From Elizabethkingia sp. YR214 (lineage in GTDB: Bacteria; Bacteroidota; Bacteroidia; Flavobacteriales; Weeksellaceae): 64,000 nucleotides of DNA. Every line of letters starts with the position of its first letter. The first letter of the stretch is position 1. The notes under the pieces were generated by a model. It searched no databases and was not told the origin of the DNA. It saw nothing but the letters and a program-made list of their open reading frames with translations. The stretch spans positions 1 through 64,000 of the forward strand of contig NZ_QBUH01000008.1 in assembly GCF_003058195.1 (NCBI RefSeq), written 5' to 3'. Of this stretch, positions 16,559 through 28,763 are shown piece by piece. The position numbers and the translations under genes are program-made.

Positions 16559-19500
16559 TTACTCCTCCAATCTTACATCTAGTCCTAGACCTTGTAACTC
16601 GTGAAGTAATACGTTGAAAGATTCAGGGATACCTGGTTCAGGCATCGCTTCTCCTTTCGCGATAGCTTCATAAGTTTTTGCTCTACCGATTACGTCATCA
16701 GACTTCACAGTTAAGATTTCTCTCAAGATGTTAGATGCACCAAATGCTTCTAGTGCCCAAACCTCCATCTCTCCGAAACGCTGACCACCGAACTGAGCTT
16801 TACCTCCTAACGGCTGCTGCGTAATCAATGAGTATGGTCCGATTGAACGTGCGTGCATTTTATCATCAACCATGTGTCCTAGTTTCAACATGTAGATTAC
16901 CCCAACTGTCGCAGGCTGTGTAAATCTCTCACCTGTACCACCGTCATATAAGTAGGTATTTCCGTAAGCCGGAAGTTCTGCTTTTTCAGTGTACTCAGTG
17001 ATCTGATCTAGCTCAGCACCATCGAAGATTGGTGTAGCAAACTTCAATCCTAGTTTTTTACCAGCCCATCCTAATACGGTCTCATAAATCTGACCGATGT
17101 TCATACGGGAAGGTACCCCTAGTGGGTTAAGAACGATGTCTACAGCTGTACCATCTTCAAGGAACGGCATATCTTCTTCACGAACGATTCTGGAAACAAT
17201 ACCTTTGTTACCGTGACGTCCTGCCATTTTATCCCCTACATTCAGTTTACGTTTCTTAGCGATGTAAACTTTTGCTAACTTCATGATACCTGCTGGTAAT
17301 TCGTCACCGATAGAGATTGCAAATTTCTCACGGTTCTTAACACCCTGAAGGTCGTTGTACTTAATCTTATAGTTGTGGATTAACTGTTTGATTAATTCAT
17401 TTTTATCTGCATCAACCGTCCAGTCAGATCCGCTTACGTTTACGTAATCTTCAACACTAGAAAGTAACTTTTGAGTAAACTTCACACCTTTACCGATAAG
17501 TTCTTCGTCAAGGTCATTTTTCACACCCTGAGAAGTTTTACCACTAACAAGAATGTTAAGTTTTTCAAGAAGTGTATTTCTCAGATCATCGAATTTCTCT
17601 TTGTATCTGTTTTCAACTTCTTCAAGCTTAAGTTTCTCTTCAGTTCTTTTCTTTTTGTCTTTAATGTTTCTGGAGAATAACTTCTTGTTGATAACTACAC
17701 CTCTTAATGAAGAGTCAGCTTTCAATGAAGCATCTTTTACATCACCAGCTTTGTCACCAAAGATTGCACGTAAAAGTTTTTCCTCCGGAGTTGGATCAGA
17801 TTCACCTTTTGGTGTGATTTTCCCGATAAGGATATCACCAGGCTTCACCTCAGCACCGATACGGATCATACCGTTCTCATCAAGATCTTTAGTAGCTTCT
17901 TCAGATACGTTTGGAATATCAGCTGTTAGTTCTTCCATACCTAGTTTGGTATCACGAACTTCTAGTGAATATTCATCTACGTGGATAGAAGTAAACCAGT
18001 CTTCACGAACAACTTTCTCGTTGATTACAATCGCATCCTCGAAGTTGTACCCTTTCCAAGGCATGAAGGCTACTACTAAGTTTCTACCTAGTGCTAGTTC
18101 TCCTTTTTCAGTTGCATAACCTTCACAAAGTACTTGTCCTTTTGCTACAGTGTCACCTACTCTTACGATAGGCTTCAATGTAATGGTTGTACTCTGGTTG
18201 GTTTTTCTGAACTTAGTTAATTTATAAGACTTGGTCGCAGATTCGAAGTTTACTAAATCTTCATCCTCGCTTCTTTCGTACTTAATTGTAATTTTATCAG
18301 CATCCACATACTCTACAACACCAGTTCCTTCAGCATTAATCAAAATTCTGGAGTCAGTAGCTACTTGTTTTTCCAAACCTGTACCTACAATTGGAGCTTG
18401 TGGTCTTAATAATGGAACGGCCTGACGCATCATGTTAGATCCCATCAACGCACGGTTCGCATCATCATGCTCCAAGAATGGAATCAATGATGCAGAAATA
18501 CCAGAAATCTGGTTTGGTGCAACGTCGATAAGGTCTACCTGACCTGGCTCTACTACAGGGTAGTCACCGTCCAGACGAGCAATAATTCTGTCTGTTTCGA
18601 AGTCTCCACTGTCGCTTAGTTCCACGTTCGCCTGAGCAATTACTTTAGCTTCTTCATCCTCTGCATTTAGGTAGATTGGATCAGCATTTAAGTCTACTTT
18701 ACCGTTTTCTACTTTTCTATATGGAGTTTCGATGAAACCAAGGTTATTGATCTTAGCATAGATACCTAGAGAAGAAATCAAACCAATGTTTGGTCCTTCC
18801 GGAGTTTCGATCGGACAAATTCTACCATAGTGAGTATGGTGAACATCTCGAACCTCGAAACCTGCTCTTTCTCTTGATAAACCACCAGGCCCTAGTGCAG
18901 ATAATCTTCTCTTGTGAGTGATCTCTGATAATGGGTTGGTTTGGTCCATGAACTGAGAAAGCTGGTTGGTACCAAAGAATGAGTTAATTACTGATGTTAA
19001 TGTTTTTGCATTAACAAGGTCTATTGGTGTAAAGATTTCGTTATCTCTAACGTTCATTCTTTCCTTAATTGTTCTTGCAATTCTGGAAAGACCTACACCA
19101 AACTGTCCTGATAGCTGTTCTCCAACAGTTTTAATTCTTCTGTTAGAAAGGTGGTCGATATCATCAACCTCAGCTTTAGAGTTTACCAATTCGATAAGGT
19201 GTCTAACAATAGCGATGATATCTTCTTTTGTTAAAACTTCAGTATCGATTGGGATATTTAACCCTAATTTTTTGTTCAGACGGTAACGGCCTACTTCACC
19301 AAGAGAATAACGCTGCTCAGAGAAGAATAATTTTTCGATAATTCCTCTTGCAGTTTCCTCATCTGGTGGATCTGCGTTACGTAACTGTCTGTAGATATAT
19401 TCTACCGCTTCTTTTTCGGAGTTGGTAGGGTCTTTTTGTAAAGTGTTCTGGATAATAGAGAATTCGTTTCCATTTTCTTTGTGGATAAGAATTGTTTTTA

Positions 19501-20383
19501 CACCAGATTCAAGGATAAGATCCAAGTGCTCTTTTTCAAGAACAGTCTCTCTGTCCAAGATGATTTCGTTTCTTTCGATAGAAACTACTTCACCTGTATC
19601 CTCATCTACGAAGTCTTCGAACCATGTGTTCAAAACTCTCGCAGCTAATGTTCTTCCTTCTACTTTTTTAAGTGCAGCTTTAGAAACTTTTACTTCTTCA
19701 GCAAGGTCGAAGATCTGAAGGATATCCTTATCAGATTCGTAACCGATAGCTCTTAAAAGTGTAGTTAAAGGTAATTTTTTCTTACGATCGATGTAAGCGT
19801 ACATTACGCTGTTGATATCCGTTGTAAATTCCATCCAAGAACCTTTGAAAGGAATAATTCTGGAATAATACAACTTGGTACCGTTTGCGTGGTAAGTTTG
19901 TCCGAAGAAAACCCCCGGTGAACGGTGTAACTGAGTTACGATAACACGCTCTGCTCCGTTGATGATAAATGAACCACTAGGAGTCATGTATGGTACCGGA
20001 CCTAAATATACATCTTGTACTACCGTTTGGAAATCTTCGTGTTCCGGGTCAGTACAATACAATTTAAGTCTTGCTTTTAATGGTACACTGTAGGTTAGAC
20101 CTCTTTCTACACACTCATCGATAGAATAACGAGGTGCATCTACTAAATAGTCAAGGAATTCTAATACAAACTGGTTTCTTGAGTCTGTAATAGGAAAGTT
20201 TTCCTGGAAAGTTTTGTAAAGAGTTTCATCCAATCTAGCTTCCGGCAGTGTATCAAGCTGGAAAAACTCCTTGAAAGACTGGATCTGAATGTCCAGAAAA
20301 TCAGGAGTTATAACTTTCCCTTTGGAAGAGGAGAAGTTAATTCTTTGGTTTTCCCGAGTTTTTGGCGTCTGTGTCTTGCTCAT
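16559..20383 (-). CDS. rpoB: DNA-directed RNA polymerase subunit beta
   Basis: This catalytic subunit of RNA polymerase has 1274 residues, a normal length for Bacteroidota. Visible landmarks are the rifampicin region ([33 protein letters not shown], quoted in halves elsewhere), [20 protein letters not shown], and the C-terminal [20 protein letters not shown] and [24 protein letters not shown] segments. In the rifampicin region the usual contact residues (Gln, Asp, His, Arg, Ser, Leu) look wild-type: [19 protein letters not shown]. The ATG at 20383 gives the expected [12 protein letters not shown] start. Unusually, rplJ-rplL are not upstream; an approximately 300-base leader with its own promoter precedes the gene. 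Confidence 0.98.
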   Translation of the reverse strand: MSKTQTPKTRENQRINFSSSKGKVITPDFLDIQIQSFKEFFQLDTLPEARLDETLYKTFQENFPITDSRNQFVLEFLDYLVDAPRYSIDECVERGLTYSVPLKARLKLYCTDPEHEDFQTVVQDVYLGPVPYMTPSGSFIINGAERVIVTQLHRSPGVFFGQTYHANGTKLYYSRIIPFKGSWMEFTTDINSVMYAYIDRKKKLPLTTLLRAIGYESDKDILQIFDLAEEVKVSKAALKKVEGRTLAARVLNTWFEDFVDEDTGEVVSIERNEIILDRETVLEKEHLDLILESGVKTILIHKENGNEFSIIQNTLQKDPTNSEKEAVEYIYRQLRNADPPDEETARGIIEKLFFSEQRYSLGEVGRYRLNKKLGLNIPIDTEVLTKEDIIAIVRHLIELVNSKAEVDDIDHLSNRRIKTVGEQLSGQFGVGLSRIARTIKERMNVRDNEIFTPIDLVNAKTLTSVINSFFGTNQLSQFMDQTNPLSEITHKRRLSALGPGGLSRERAGFEVRDVHHTHYGRICPIETPEGPNIGLISSLGIYAKINNLGFIETPYRKVENGKVDLNADPIYLNAEDEEAKVIAQANVELSDSGDFETDRIIARLDGDYPVVEPGQVDLIDVAPNQISGISASLIPFLEHDDANRALMGSNMMRQAVPLLRPQAPIVGTGLEKQVATDSRILINAEGTGVVEYVDADKITIKYERSEDEDLVNFESATKSYKLTKFRKTNQSTTITLKPIVRVGDTVAKGQVLCEGYATEKGELALGRNLVVAFMPWKGYNFEDAIVINEKVVREDWFTSIHVDEYSLEVRDTKLGMEELTADIPNVSEEATKDLDENGMIRIGAEVKPGDILIGKITPKGESDPTPEEKLLRAIFGDKAGDVKDASLKADSSLRGVVINKKLFSRNIKDKKKRTEEKLKLEEVENRYKEKFDDLRNTLLEKLNILVSGKTSQGVKNDLDEELIGKGVKFTQKLLSSVEDYVNVSGSDWTVDADKNELIKQLIHNYKIKYNDLQGVKNREKFAISIGDELPAGIMKLAKVYIAKKRKLNVGDKMAGRHGNKGIVSRIVREEDMPFLEDGTAVDIVLNPLGVPSRMNIGQIYETVLGWAGKKLGLKFATPIFDGAELDQITEYTEKAELPAYGNTYLYDGGTGERFTQPATVGVIYMLKLGHMVDDKMHARSIGPYSLITQQPLGGKAQFGGQRFGEMEVWALEAFGASNILREILTVKSDDVIGRAKTYEAIAKGEAMPEPGIPESFNVLLHELQGLGLDVRLEE

Positions 20384-20699
20384 AAAACGTTTTAGAAAAG
20401 GGTTAAAAAATATTTTGATTTGTAAAAAATATCAGAAAGAAAGACAAATGGGAAAGGTTGAAGATGAAAGACTTTGATTTTTGGGCTCATCAGAATAGCC
20501 TGTCGATCTTTTTTCTTGTTCCGAATGTCTATTTTTCTAACTGCAACGCTGGTATATCTTTTCACAGCGTAATGCAAAATACTTTTTTAAGTTTTGAGAA
20601 ATTAGATATTGTATATAAACGCAGAAATCCCTCACGCGATAGCGCAAGAGTTATCAAAAATCTGATTTATAAAAAATAAAATAAGCCCAAAACGAAATG
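20384..20699 (-). other. long untranslated leader of rpoBC
   Basis: This 316-base stretch lies between the rpoB start and the promoter box at 20700. It holds no convincing gene; the short frames in it have no family features. A small imperfect hairpin (CTCAC-GCG-ATA-GCGC-AAGAG, 20630-20650) is the only structure I can see. Its length suggests an RNA-level control region (inference). Confidence 0.4.
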
Positions 20700-20707
20700 C
20701 AAATATA
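20700..20707 (-). promoter_or_regulatory. -7 element of the rpoBC promoter
   Basis: On the minus strand this reads TATATTTG, a perfect TAnnTTTG match, embedded in CGTATATTTGCATTTCG. It would start a message with a leader of about 310 nt ahead of rpoB. T-rich sequence lies upstream; no exact -33 TTG is obvious. Confidence 0.55.
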
Positions 20708-20772
20708 CGATTTTATTTTAAATAAATAAAAATTTAAGTGTCTTTTTTCTGGATTTTATGATTGGAAATTAA

Positions 20773-24551
<3,779 letters not shown>

Positions 24552-24606
24552 CTTATTTTTATATTATAAGGCTTGTGTTAATCATATGTTTAAATAGTTG
24601 TGTAAA

Positions 24607-24636
24607 ACATTAGTTAATTAAAAATAAAACTAATGT
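24607..24636. promoter_or_regulatory. 9-bp inverted repeat, possible operator
   Basis: ACATTAGTT (24607-24615) and AACTAATGT (24628-24636) are exact reverse complements with a 12-base spacer. It lies between the divergent XRE regulator and the TonB-like gene, where an autoregulatory operator would be expected. Confidence 0.5.
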
Positions 24637-24658
24637 ACATTTTTTATTTCAAGAATAA

Positions 24659-24674
24659 TTCACATATTTGTGAA
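24659..24674. promoter_or_regulatory. palindrome overlapping a -7-like box
   Basis: TTCACATATTTGTGAA has perfect 6-bp arms around TATT. It contains CATATTTG, one base off the TAnnTTTG promoter box, on the strand reading towards the TonB-like gene at 24721. Binding of a regulator here would block or shape transcription. Confidence 0.5.
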
Positions 24675-24720
24675 AATATTATATACTGATTTAAAGCGAT
24701 AATAGTATTTGTATGTATAA

Positions 24721-25167
24721 ATGGAAAAAATAATACCCTTTTTCTTATTATTTGCTGTCAACATTTGTTTTGCTCAGAATGCTAAAAAACAGAGTGAGAT
24801 GAATGTGAAAAATAAAATGGAAGCGAGACAGCCTCAGGATCCTTCTGTACCTCCACCACCGGTAAATAGTTTTCCGGCTCAGTATCCCAAAGGAAACAGA
24901 GCTTTTCTTCAGCTTGTGGAAAAAAATGTGAATAAAGAATCTCTGAAAGGACAACCTAAGAAACTTGAAACCAAAATTATTATTAAAGTTGATGATGATG
25001 GGACGGTACTAAATGTTTCTGCATACGGAGAGAACGAAATTTTTAATAAAGAAGTTGAGAATGCAGCAAAGAAAATCGGAACAACAAAATGGACTGCCGG
25101 AAAGAACAGGCAGGGTGAAAATGTTATAGATCTTGTTAAACTGCCATTTACACTTGTTAATCAATAA
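24721..25167 (+). CDS. secreted TonB C-terminal-domain-like protein
   Basis: This protein is 148 residues with a signal peptide (NICFAQNA, cleavage near residue 19). A Pro-rich linker (DPSVPPPPVNSFPAQYP) is followed by a beta-alpha-beta fold like the TonB C-terminal domain: KLETKIIIKVDDDGTVLNVSAYG, then FNKEVENAAKKIGTTKWTAGK and IDLVKLPFTL. It lacks an N-terminal anchor helix beyond the signal, so it is not a classical TonB. It is 18 bases before the first GG-leader peptide gene and shares its direction, so it is probably in the same operon. Its partner is unknown. Confidence 0.72.
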   Translation: MEKIIPFFLLFAVNICFAQNAKKQSEMNVKNKMEARQPQDPSVPPPPVNSFPAQYPKGNRAFLQLVEKNVNKESLKGQPKKLETKIIIKVDDDGTVLNVSAYGENEIFNKEVENAAKKIGTTKWTAGKNRQGENVIDLVKLPFTLVNQ

Positions 25168-25185
25168 AATACCAAATAAAACATT

Positions 25186-25347
25186 ATGAAAAACCTTAAA
25201 AGAATTAAAAGAACAGAGCTTAAAGCTATTATTGGAGGAGGGGAGCCTTTACCAGACGGTTGGGGAGTTTGCTTTGTAAATGGAGAGCCAGTTTCTACTC
25301 CATGCGACCAGTTATGTCCGGACAGAACGCAGCCTTTTTGTGCATAA
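25186..25347 (+). CDS. GG-leader bacteriocin-like peptide, truncated copy
   Basis: This short gene encodes 53 residues. The leader MKNLKRIKRTELKAIIGG ends in a double glycine, and the core carries four cysteines (GVC, PC, QLC, FCA). It is a tandem duplicate of the gene at 25392 (period 206 bp). A TAA after FCA plus a one-base deletion relative to the copy removes the last nine residues; the lost tail is still recognisable after the stop (25348-25373). The start is preceded by AATACCAAATAAAACATT, shared with its neighbours. Export and cleavage after GG is the family expectation; the mature role is unknown. Confidence 0.72.
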   Translation: MKNLKRIKRTELKAIIGGGEPLPDGWGVCFVNGEPVSTPCDQLCPDRTQPFCA

Positions 25348-25391
25348 TAGACCAGGGAGCAAATAATCAGTAGAATACCAAATAAAATATT

Positions 25392-25580
25392 ATGAAAAAC
25401 CTTAAAAAAATTAAAAGGACAGAGCTTAAAGCTATTATCGGAGGAGGAGAGCCTTTACCAGATGGATGGGGAGTTTGCTATGTAAAAGGAGAGCAAGTTC
25501 CAACCCCGTGTGATCAATTATGCCCGAACAAAATGCAGCCTACTTGTGCATGGATGGACCCGGGAACAAATAATCAGTAA
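25392..25580 (+). CDS. GG-leader bacteriocin-like peptide (4-Cys type)
   Basis: This 62-residue peptide has leader MKNLKKIKRTELKAIIGG and a core starting GEPLPDGWGVC, with four cysteines and an uncharged Asn/Gly/Pro-rich tail (DPGTNNQ). NCBI-style names for such Flavobacteriales peptides are 'bacteriocin-like protein' with a conserved MKNLKK leader; activity has not been shown for most. It is the intact partner of the truncated copy 206 bp upstream, and carries the same AATACCAAATAAAA stretch before its start. Confidence 0.8.
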   Translation: MKNLKKIKRTELKAIIGGGEPLPDGWGVCYVKGEQVPTPCDQLCPNKMQPTCAWMDPGTNNQ

Positions 25581-25603
25581 AATACCAAATAAAATAAAAC
25601 AAT

Positions 25604-25843
25604 ATGAAAAATCTAAAAAAACTTTCAAGAACAAATCTTAAAGAAATTCATGGCGGTGCTATTATTGGCGGCGGCGGAAGTGGTATAGGTGGCTGCGAAG
25701 CTCATTGGGTTCCCGGAGATCAGCTGCCGGAACCTGGTATGCCATATGATTGCGGATGCAGAGGACTGAGATGGTGTCCAGGAATGGGAGCTTGTGTTCA
25801 CTCGAATCAGATTCCTAAGGCACAATGCGAAACTGGTCTGTAG
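25604..25843 (+). CDS. GG-leader cysteine-rich peptide (6-Cys type)
   Basis: This 79-residue peptide has leader MKNLKKLSRTNLKEIHGG, a Gly-rich linker (AIIGGGGSGIGG) and a core with six cysteines in the order GGC-EAH, DC, GC, WC, AC, QC. The pattern C-x-AH...GMPY-x-CGCR-x-L-x-WC...AC-V is shared with the gene at 25976. Its start follows AATACCAAATAAAATAAAACAAT. It probably forms disulfides after export. No C39-peptidase ABC transporter is in the window, so the exporter must be encoded elsewhere. Confidence 0.8.
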   Translation: MKNLKKLSRTNLKEIHGGAIIGGGGSGIGGCEAHWVPGDQLPEPGMPYDCGCRGLRWCPGMGACVHSNQIPKAQCETGL

Positions 25844-25851
25844 AAAAGAAG

Positions 25852-25884
25852 CTGACTCAATACTTTTGAATCGGTTTTTATTTT
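25852..25884 (+). terminator. possible weak terminator after the third peptide gene
   Basis: AAGCTGACTCAA and TTGAATCGGTTT form an imperfect stem (one mismatch and G-T pairs) with a TACTT loop, followed by TTTTATTTT. It may reduce read-through into the fourth peptide gene. Confidence 0.4.
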
Positions 25885-25975
25885 AGAAATCAATTAGATA
25901 AAGCTCATCAAATTTAAAGAGCAAAATAATCAATTCACACAATAAAATATTTAATACCAAATAAAATAAAACAAT

Positions 25976-26188
25976 ATGAAAAATCTAAAAAAACTTTCAA
26001 GAAATAATCTTAAAGAAATTCACGGCGGAACTTTTACAGGTGGATGTAATGCTCATCTTGTTACTGTAGACGAGGCTCCTGGTGAAGGAATGCCTTATAA
26101 CTGCGGGTGCAGAACACTGTTGTGGTGTGAAAAGCTAAGTGCATGTGTACAATCAGGACAATATGCTCAAAACTGCAAGTCATTGTAA
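25976..26188 (+). CDS. GG-leader cysteine-rich peptide (6-Cys type)
   Basis: This 70-residue peptide has leader MKNLKKLSRNNLKEIHGG and a core with six cysteines (GGC-NAH, NC, GC, WC, AC, NC). It aligns with the 79-residue peptide just upstream, but with a shorter linker (TFTGG) and a diverged C-terminus. Its 28-base upstream stretch is nearly identical to that of the previous gene, which points to duplication of the gene with its own leader DNA. It is the last gene before a strong terminator. Confidence 0.8.
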   Translation: MKNLKKLSRNNLKEIHGGTFTGGCNAHLVTVDEAPGEGMPYNCGCRTLLWCEKLSACVQSGQYAQNCKSL

Positions 26189-26213
26189 TAAGAAATGTAG
26201 TATATAATAGATA

Positions 26214-26247
26214 ATGGCCGGAAGAAATATCCGGCCATCTTATTTTT
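26214..26247. terminator. terminator of the peptide cluster
   Basis: ATGGCCGGA and TCCGGCCAT form a 9-bp stem with an AGAAATA loop, followed by CTTATTTTT. It lies between the peptide cluster and the convergent beta-helix gene. Confidence 0.88.
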
Positions 26248-26269
26248 CAAAAAGTTGGGTAGTGCTTTC

Positions 26270-28624
26270 TTATTTCAATAACAGATTGACTTGTAGTGTT
26301 TGCTGATTGCGCATTGCCTCTACTTTTACCTGTCCTTTCCATTTAGAAGCCTGATAAACGTTCAGCAAATCACTTGCTTTTTTTATTTCGGTGCCGTCCA
26401 TCGTTCTTATTACGTCTTTTTCCTGTAACCCTGCTTTTTTTAGCGGGCTATTTGCGTCCAGTTTTACAATGATTCCACCGTTTTCATCAGGCAGGCCAAA
26501 AGCAGATCTTTCACCAAGACCTTCTACCGACTTTATTGTAGCATTTAGAAAATCAATGCTTGCTATGCTTTTATTGTTCTCAGTACTGCTTATCAGTTTT
26601 GGCAACTCTGGCTTGGCAGCAATTTGCTTTAATCGCGGAATCTGTACACCAAATTGATCCATTGGGAAATTTTTAAAGCCAACTTGAAGAGCTGGGGAAT
26701 TGTTCTTTACTCTGTAATCGCCAATTTGTGGATTGATAAAATCAGGATTTCCTGAGATACTATGTTGGTCAGTATTTCTTTTTTGTGCAGCTTGTAAGGC
26801 TTTTGAGTCCGGGAAAAGGTTGTAGTCTATATTTTTGCCCCAGTCATTCATCCCAATTGGAGCATAAGGTGTCATTACGATATTACGAGTGAAATAATCA
26901 TCACTGTTTTTAAACCATACATGCGGATGAAAGCTATTGTTGATCATAATGTTGTTCTCGGCTTTACGCTTAAAACCTTCGCGGAATTTGAGTCCGCCAT
27001 TCAGCATCACATTGTTGTAAATATGGTAATTGGAAGATCCGTCGTCCAAATCGATATCCCAACCATGATCACAGCGGAATCTGTTGTTTCGGATAACAGT
27101 AGTTTGAATGGCATCCAGTAAGATCAATTCTGGGTGAACAGTGGTAATGCTGTCCATATATTTTCTGTCAGGGCTCCAGAAGCGATCTCTTCCCCAGGAA
27201 TTAAAAGCGCCATGATCTCCGGTTTCCAGTACTGTATTGAATACGTCATTAAATTCCAGAATATGTCCGCCAAAAGCACCGTCGCCAATATTAATACCAG
27301 CTCTTGGCGTATTGTATATACTGTTATGTCTCACTGTGATATTAGCCGCAATATCAATTTGTATACCTGTGGCCTGTTTTTCAATCTTGCCTATATCATG
27401 GATAAGATTATTTTCCGCAATACATTGCTGTGGATAATGATTGGCCTTAGGGCCGGATGTTTTATCCAGTTGTCCATAAGGTACATAATCTTCATACCGG
27501 AAAGAAGGGGAACGTACGGCATCTGTTTCTCCTACAAAGGCAATTCCGCTGGCGCCAGCTCCGCTAATATGATTACCGCTGATGATGTTGTTCTTATTAT
27601 AACCACTTAGCATAATAGCATTGCCACCTACATCTGTGAACTGACAGTCGGTTACTTTTATATTCCGGGTATTTTCCATAAATATAACTCCACCTCTGTA
27701 GATGGTCCAGTCGCTTCGCAAAAGAGGCTCTTTGGTATCCATAAAGCTTCGCTCATTATGCAAGAAACCAATGTTCTTTATTTCTATACCCGATAATGGT
27801 GATCCTTCTGTGCCTTTTATTTCGATGCTGTTTTTTAATCGGGAAACTGTTATGTTAGTTTGGGAAAGGTTTATTCCTTTAGGTGGATAATAATAAAGCA
27901 TTCCTTTTTCTTTATCAGCAAACCATTCTCCGGGAGCATTTAGTTCTTCAAAGATATTTTCCACAAAACGGAATTGTTTGTGCAAAGGTGAAGGCCGGTT
28001 ATTTTGCCAGCCACCTTCCAGTTTTAGATTGCCTTTTTCATCAACACCGGTTATCCGATAATGAAATCCACCCCATTCTCCGGAATGAAGTCCGTGTACA
28101 TAGCCTCCTGCAGGATTCTTCCATTGCTGCACACGTTCTGGTGCTATAGCATCTGCTGAGGTTCCGTTGAATATCTTGGCATTGGGGTCAAAGTTAGGAT
28201 AGCGGGCCAGTATTTGCAGTTTTTCATCAGCATAAAGTCTTTCAAAGTTTATGTCTTGTGGAATACTTGTAGCATAAATACCATTTTTATAAGGCTTCCA
28301 ATCAGTCTTTAATAATTGTCCGGCACTTATAAATGCCTGCTCTCCGGGATAGGAGCTTATTAAAAGAGACTTAGTTTTTAATGTTTTATTATCCAGTACA
28401 ATGGGCTTCTGAAGATAATAAATACCTTTTCTTAAATAAATAATAAATGCTTTTCCGTTTGCTTTTTCAATTTCCTGTACAGCGCGTTCCGGGCTTTTGA
28501 AAGGCTTGGTTATAGTTCCGGGGTTATTATCACTTCCGCCGGAAGAAACATATACTTTGGTCTGGGCGTAGGGGAATAGAGTTCCCAGCAGGCAAAATAA
28601 TAATAAGGTTAGTGTGTTTTTCAT
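26270..28624 (-). CDS. secreted right-handed beta-helix protein with C-terminal PDZ domain
   Basis: This 784-residue exported protein (signal peptide to about residue 21, LFPYAQT) begins with VYVSSGGSDNNPGT, typical of secreted beta-helix carbohydrate-active proteins. A parallel beta-helix follows, with repeating turns such as NIKVTDCQFTDVGGNAIMLSG, NNIISGNHISGAGASGIAF and NITVRHNSIYNTPRAGINIG. Residues about 700-784 (GIIVKLDANSPLKKAGLQEKDVIRTMDG) form a PDZ domain. The helix resembles glycoside hydrolase families that use this fold (GH141/GH120-like), but I cannot assign one. It is divergent from a second glycosidase-like gene, suggesting a joint glycan-degrading role (inference). Confidence 0.75.
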   Translation of the reverse strand: MKNTLTLLLFCLLGTLFPYAQTKVYVSSGGSDNNPGTITKPFKSPERAVQEIEKANGKAFIIYLRKGIYYLQKPIVLDNKTLKTKSLLISSYPGEQAFISAGQLLKTDWKPYKNGIYATSIPQDINFERLYADEKLQILARYPNFDPNAKIFNGTSADAIAPERVQQWKNPAGGYVHGLHSGEWGGFHYRITGVDEKGNLKLEGGWQNNRPSPLHKQFRFVENIFEELNAPGEWFADKEKGMLYYYPPKGINLSQTNITVSRLKNSIEIKGTEGSPLSGIEIKNIGFLHNERSFMDTKEPLLRSDWTIYRGGVIFMENTRNIKVTDCQFTDVGGNAIMLSGYNKNNIISGNHISGAGASGIAFVGETDAVRSPSFRYEDYVPYGQLDKTSGPKANHYPQQCIAENNLIHDIGKIEKQATGIQIDIAANITVRHNSIYNTPRAGINIGDGAFGGHILEFNDVFNTVLETGDHGAFNSWGRDRFWSPDRKYMDSITTVHPELILLDAIQTTVIRNNRFRCDHGWDIDLDDGSSNYHIYNNVMLNGGLKFREGFKRKAENNIMINNSFHPHVWFKNSDDYFTRNIVMTPYAPIGMNDWGKNIDYNLFPDSKALQAAQKRNTDQHSISGNPDFINPQIGDYRVKNNSPALQVGFKNFPMDQFGVQIPRLKQIAAKPELPKLISSTENNKSIASIDFLNATIKSVEGLGERSAFGLPDENGGIIVKLDANSPLKKAGLQEKDVIRTMDGTEIKKASDLLNVYQASKWKGQVKVEAMRNQQTLQVNLLLK

Positions 28625-28763
28625 GGTTGGTTATATTGTTTTTTTGTAAATATAATTTAAAAAATTAATTCACAGGACTTTATGCTTTTCATTTAGTGTT
28701 TTAATAATGATGCGCTAAAAATAATTTCATAGTTTAGTAAAAACTTTTATACCATTATTAACC

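Noticed and set aside
17553-18119. 188-codon open frame antisense to rpoB
   Set aside because: It is the shadow of the conserved rpoB sequence and its Ser-rich product has no domain features.
19480-19488. DnaA-box sequence TGTGGATAA in rpoB (also at 32790-32798 in the cupin gene)
   Set aside because: Single copies inside coding sequence; there is no box cluster or AT-rich unwinding region, so no replication origin is supported.
20630-20650. CTCACGCGATAGCGCAAGAG hairpin in the rpoB leader as a terminator or riboswitch
   Set aside because: The stem is short and imperfect, has no T-run on the minus strand and matches no riboswitch core I know.
25168-26200. Repeated short stretches around the peptide genes considered as a CRISPR array
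   Set aside because: Repeats are the leader-coding and upstream sequences of duplicated genes; spacing is irregular and the units are coding. No CRISPR array is present in the window.
27134-27610. 158-codon open frame antisense to the beta-helix gene
   Set aside because: Shadow of a well-supported gene; no signal or domain seen.
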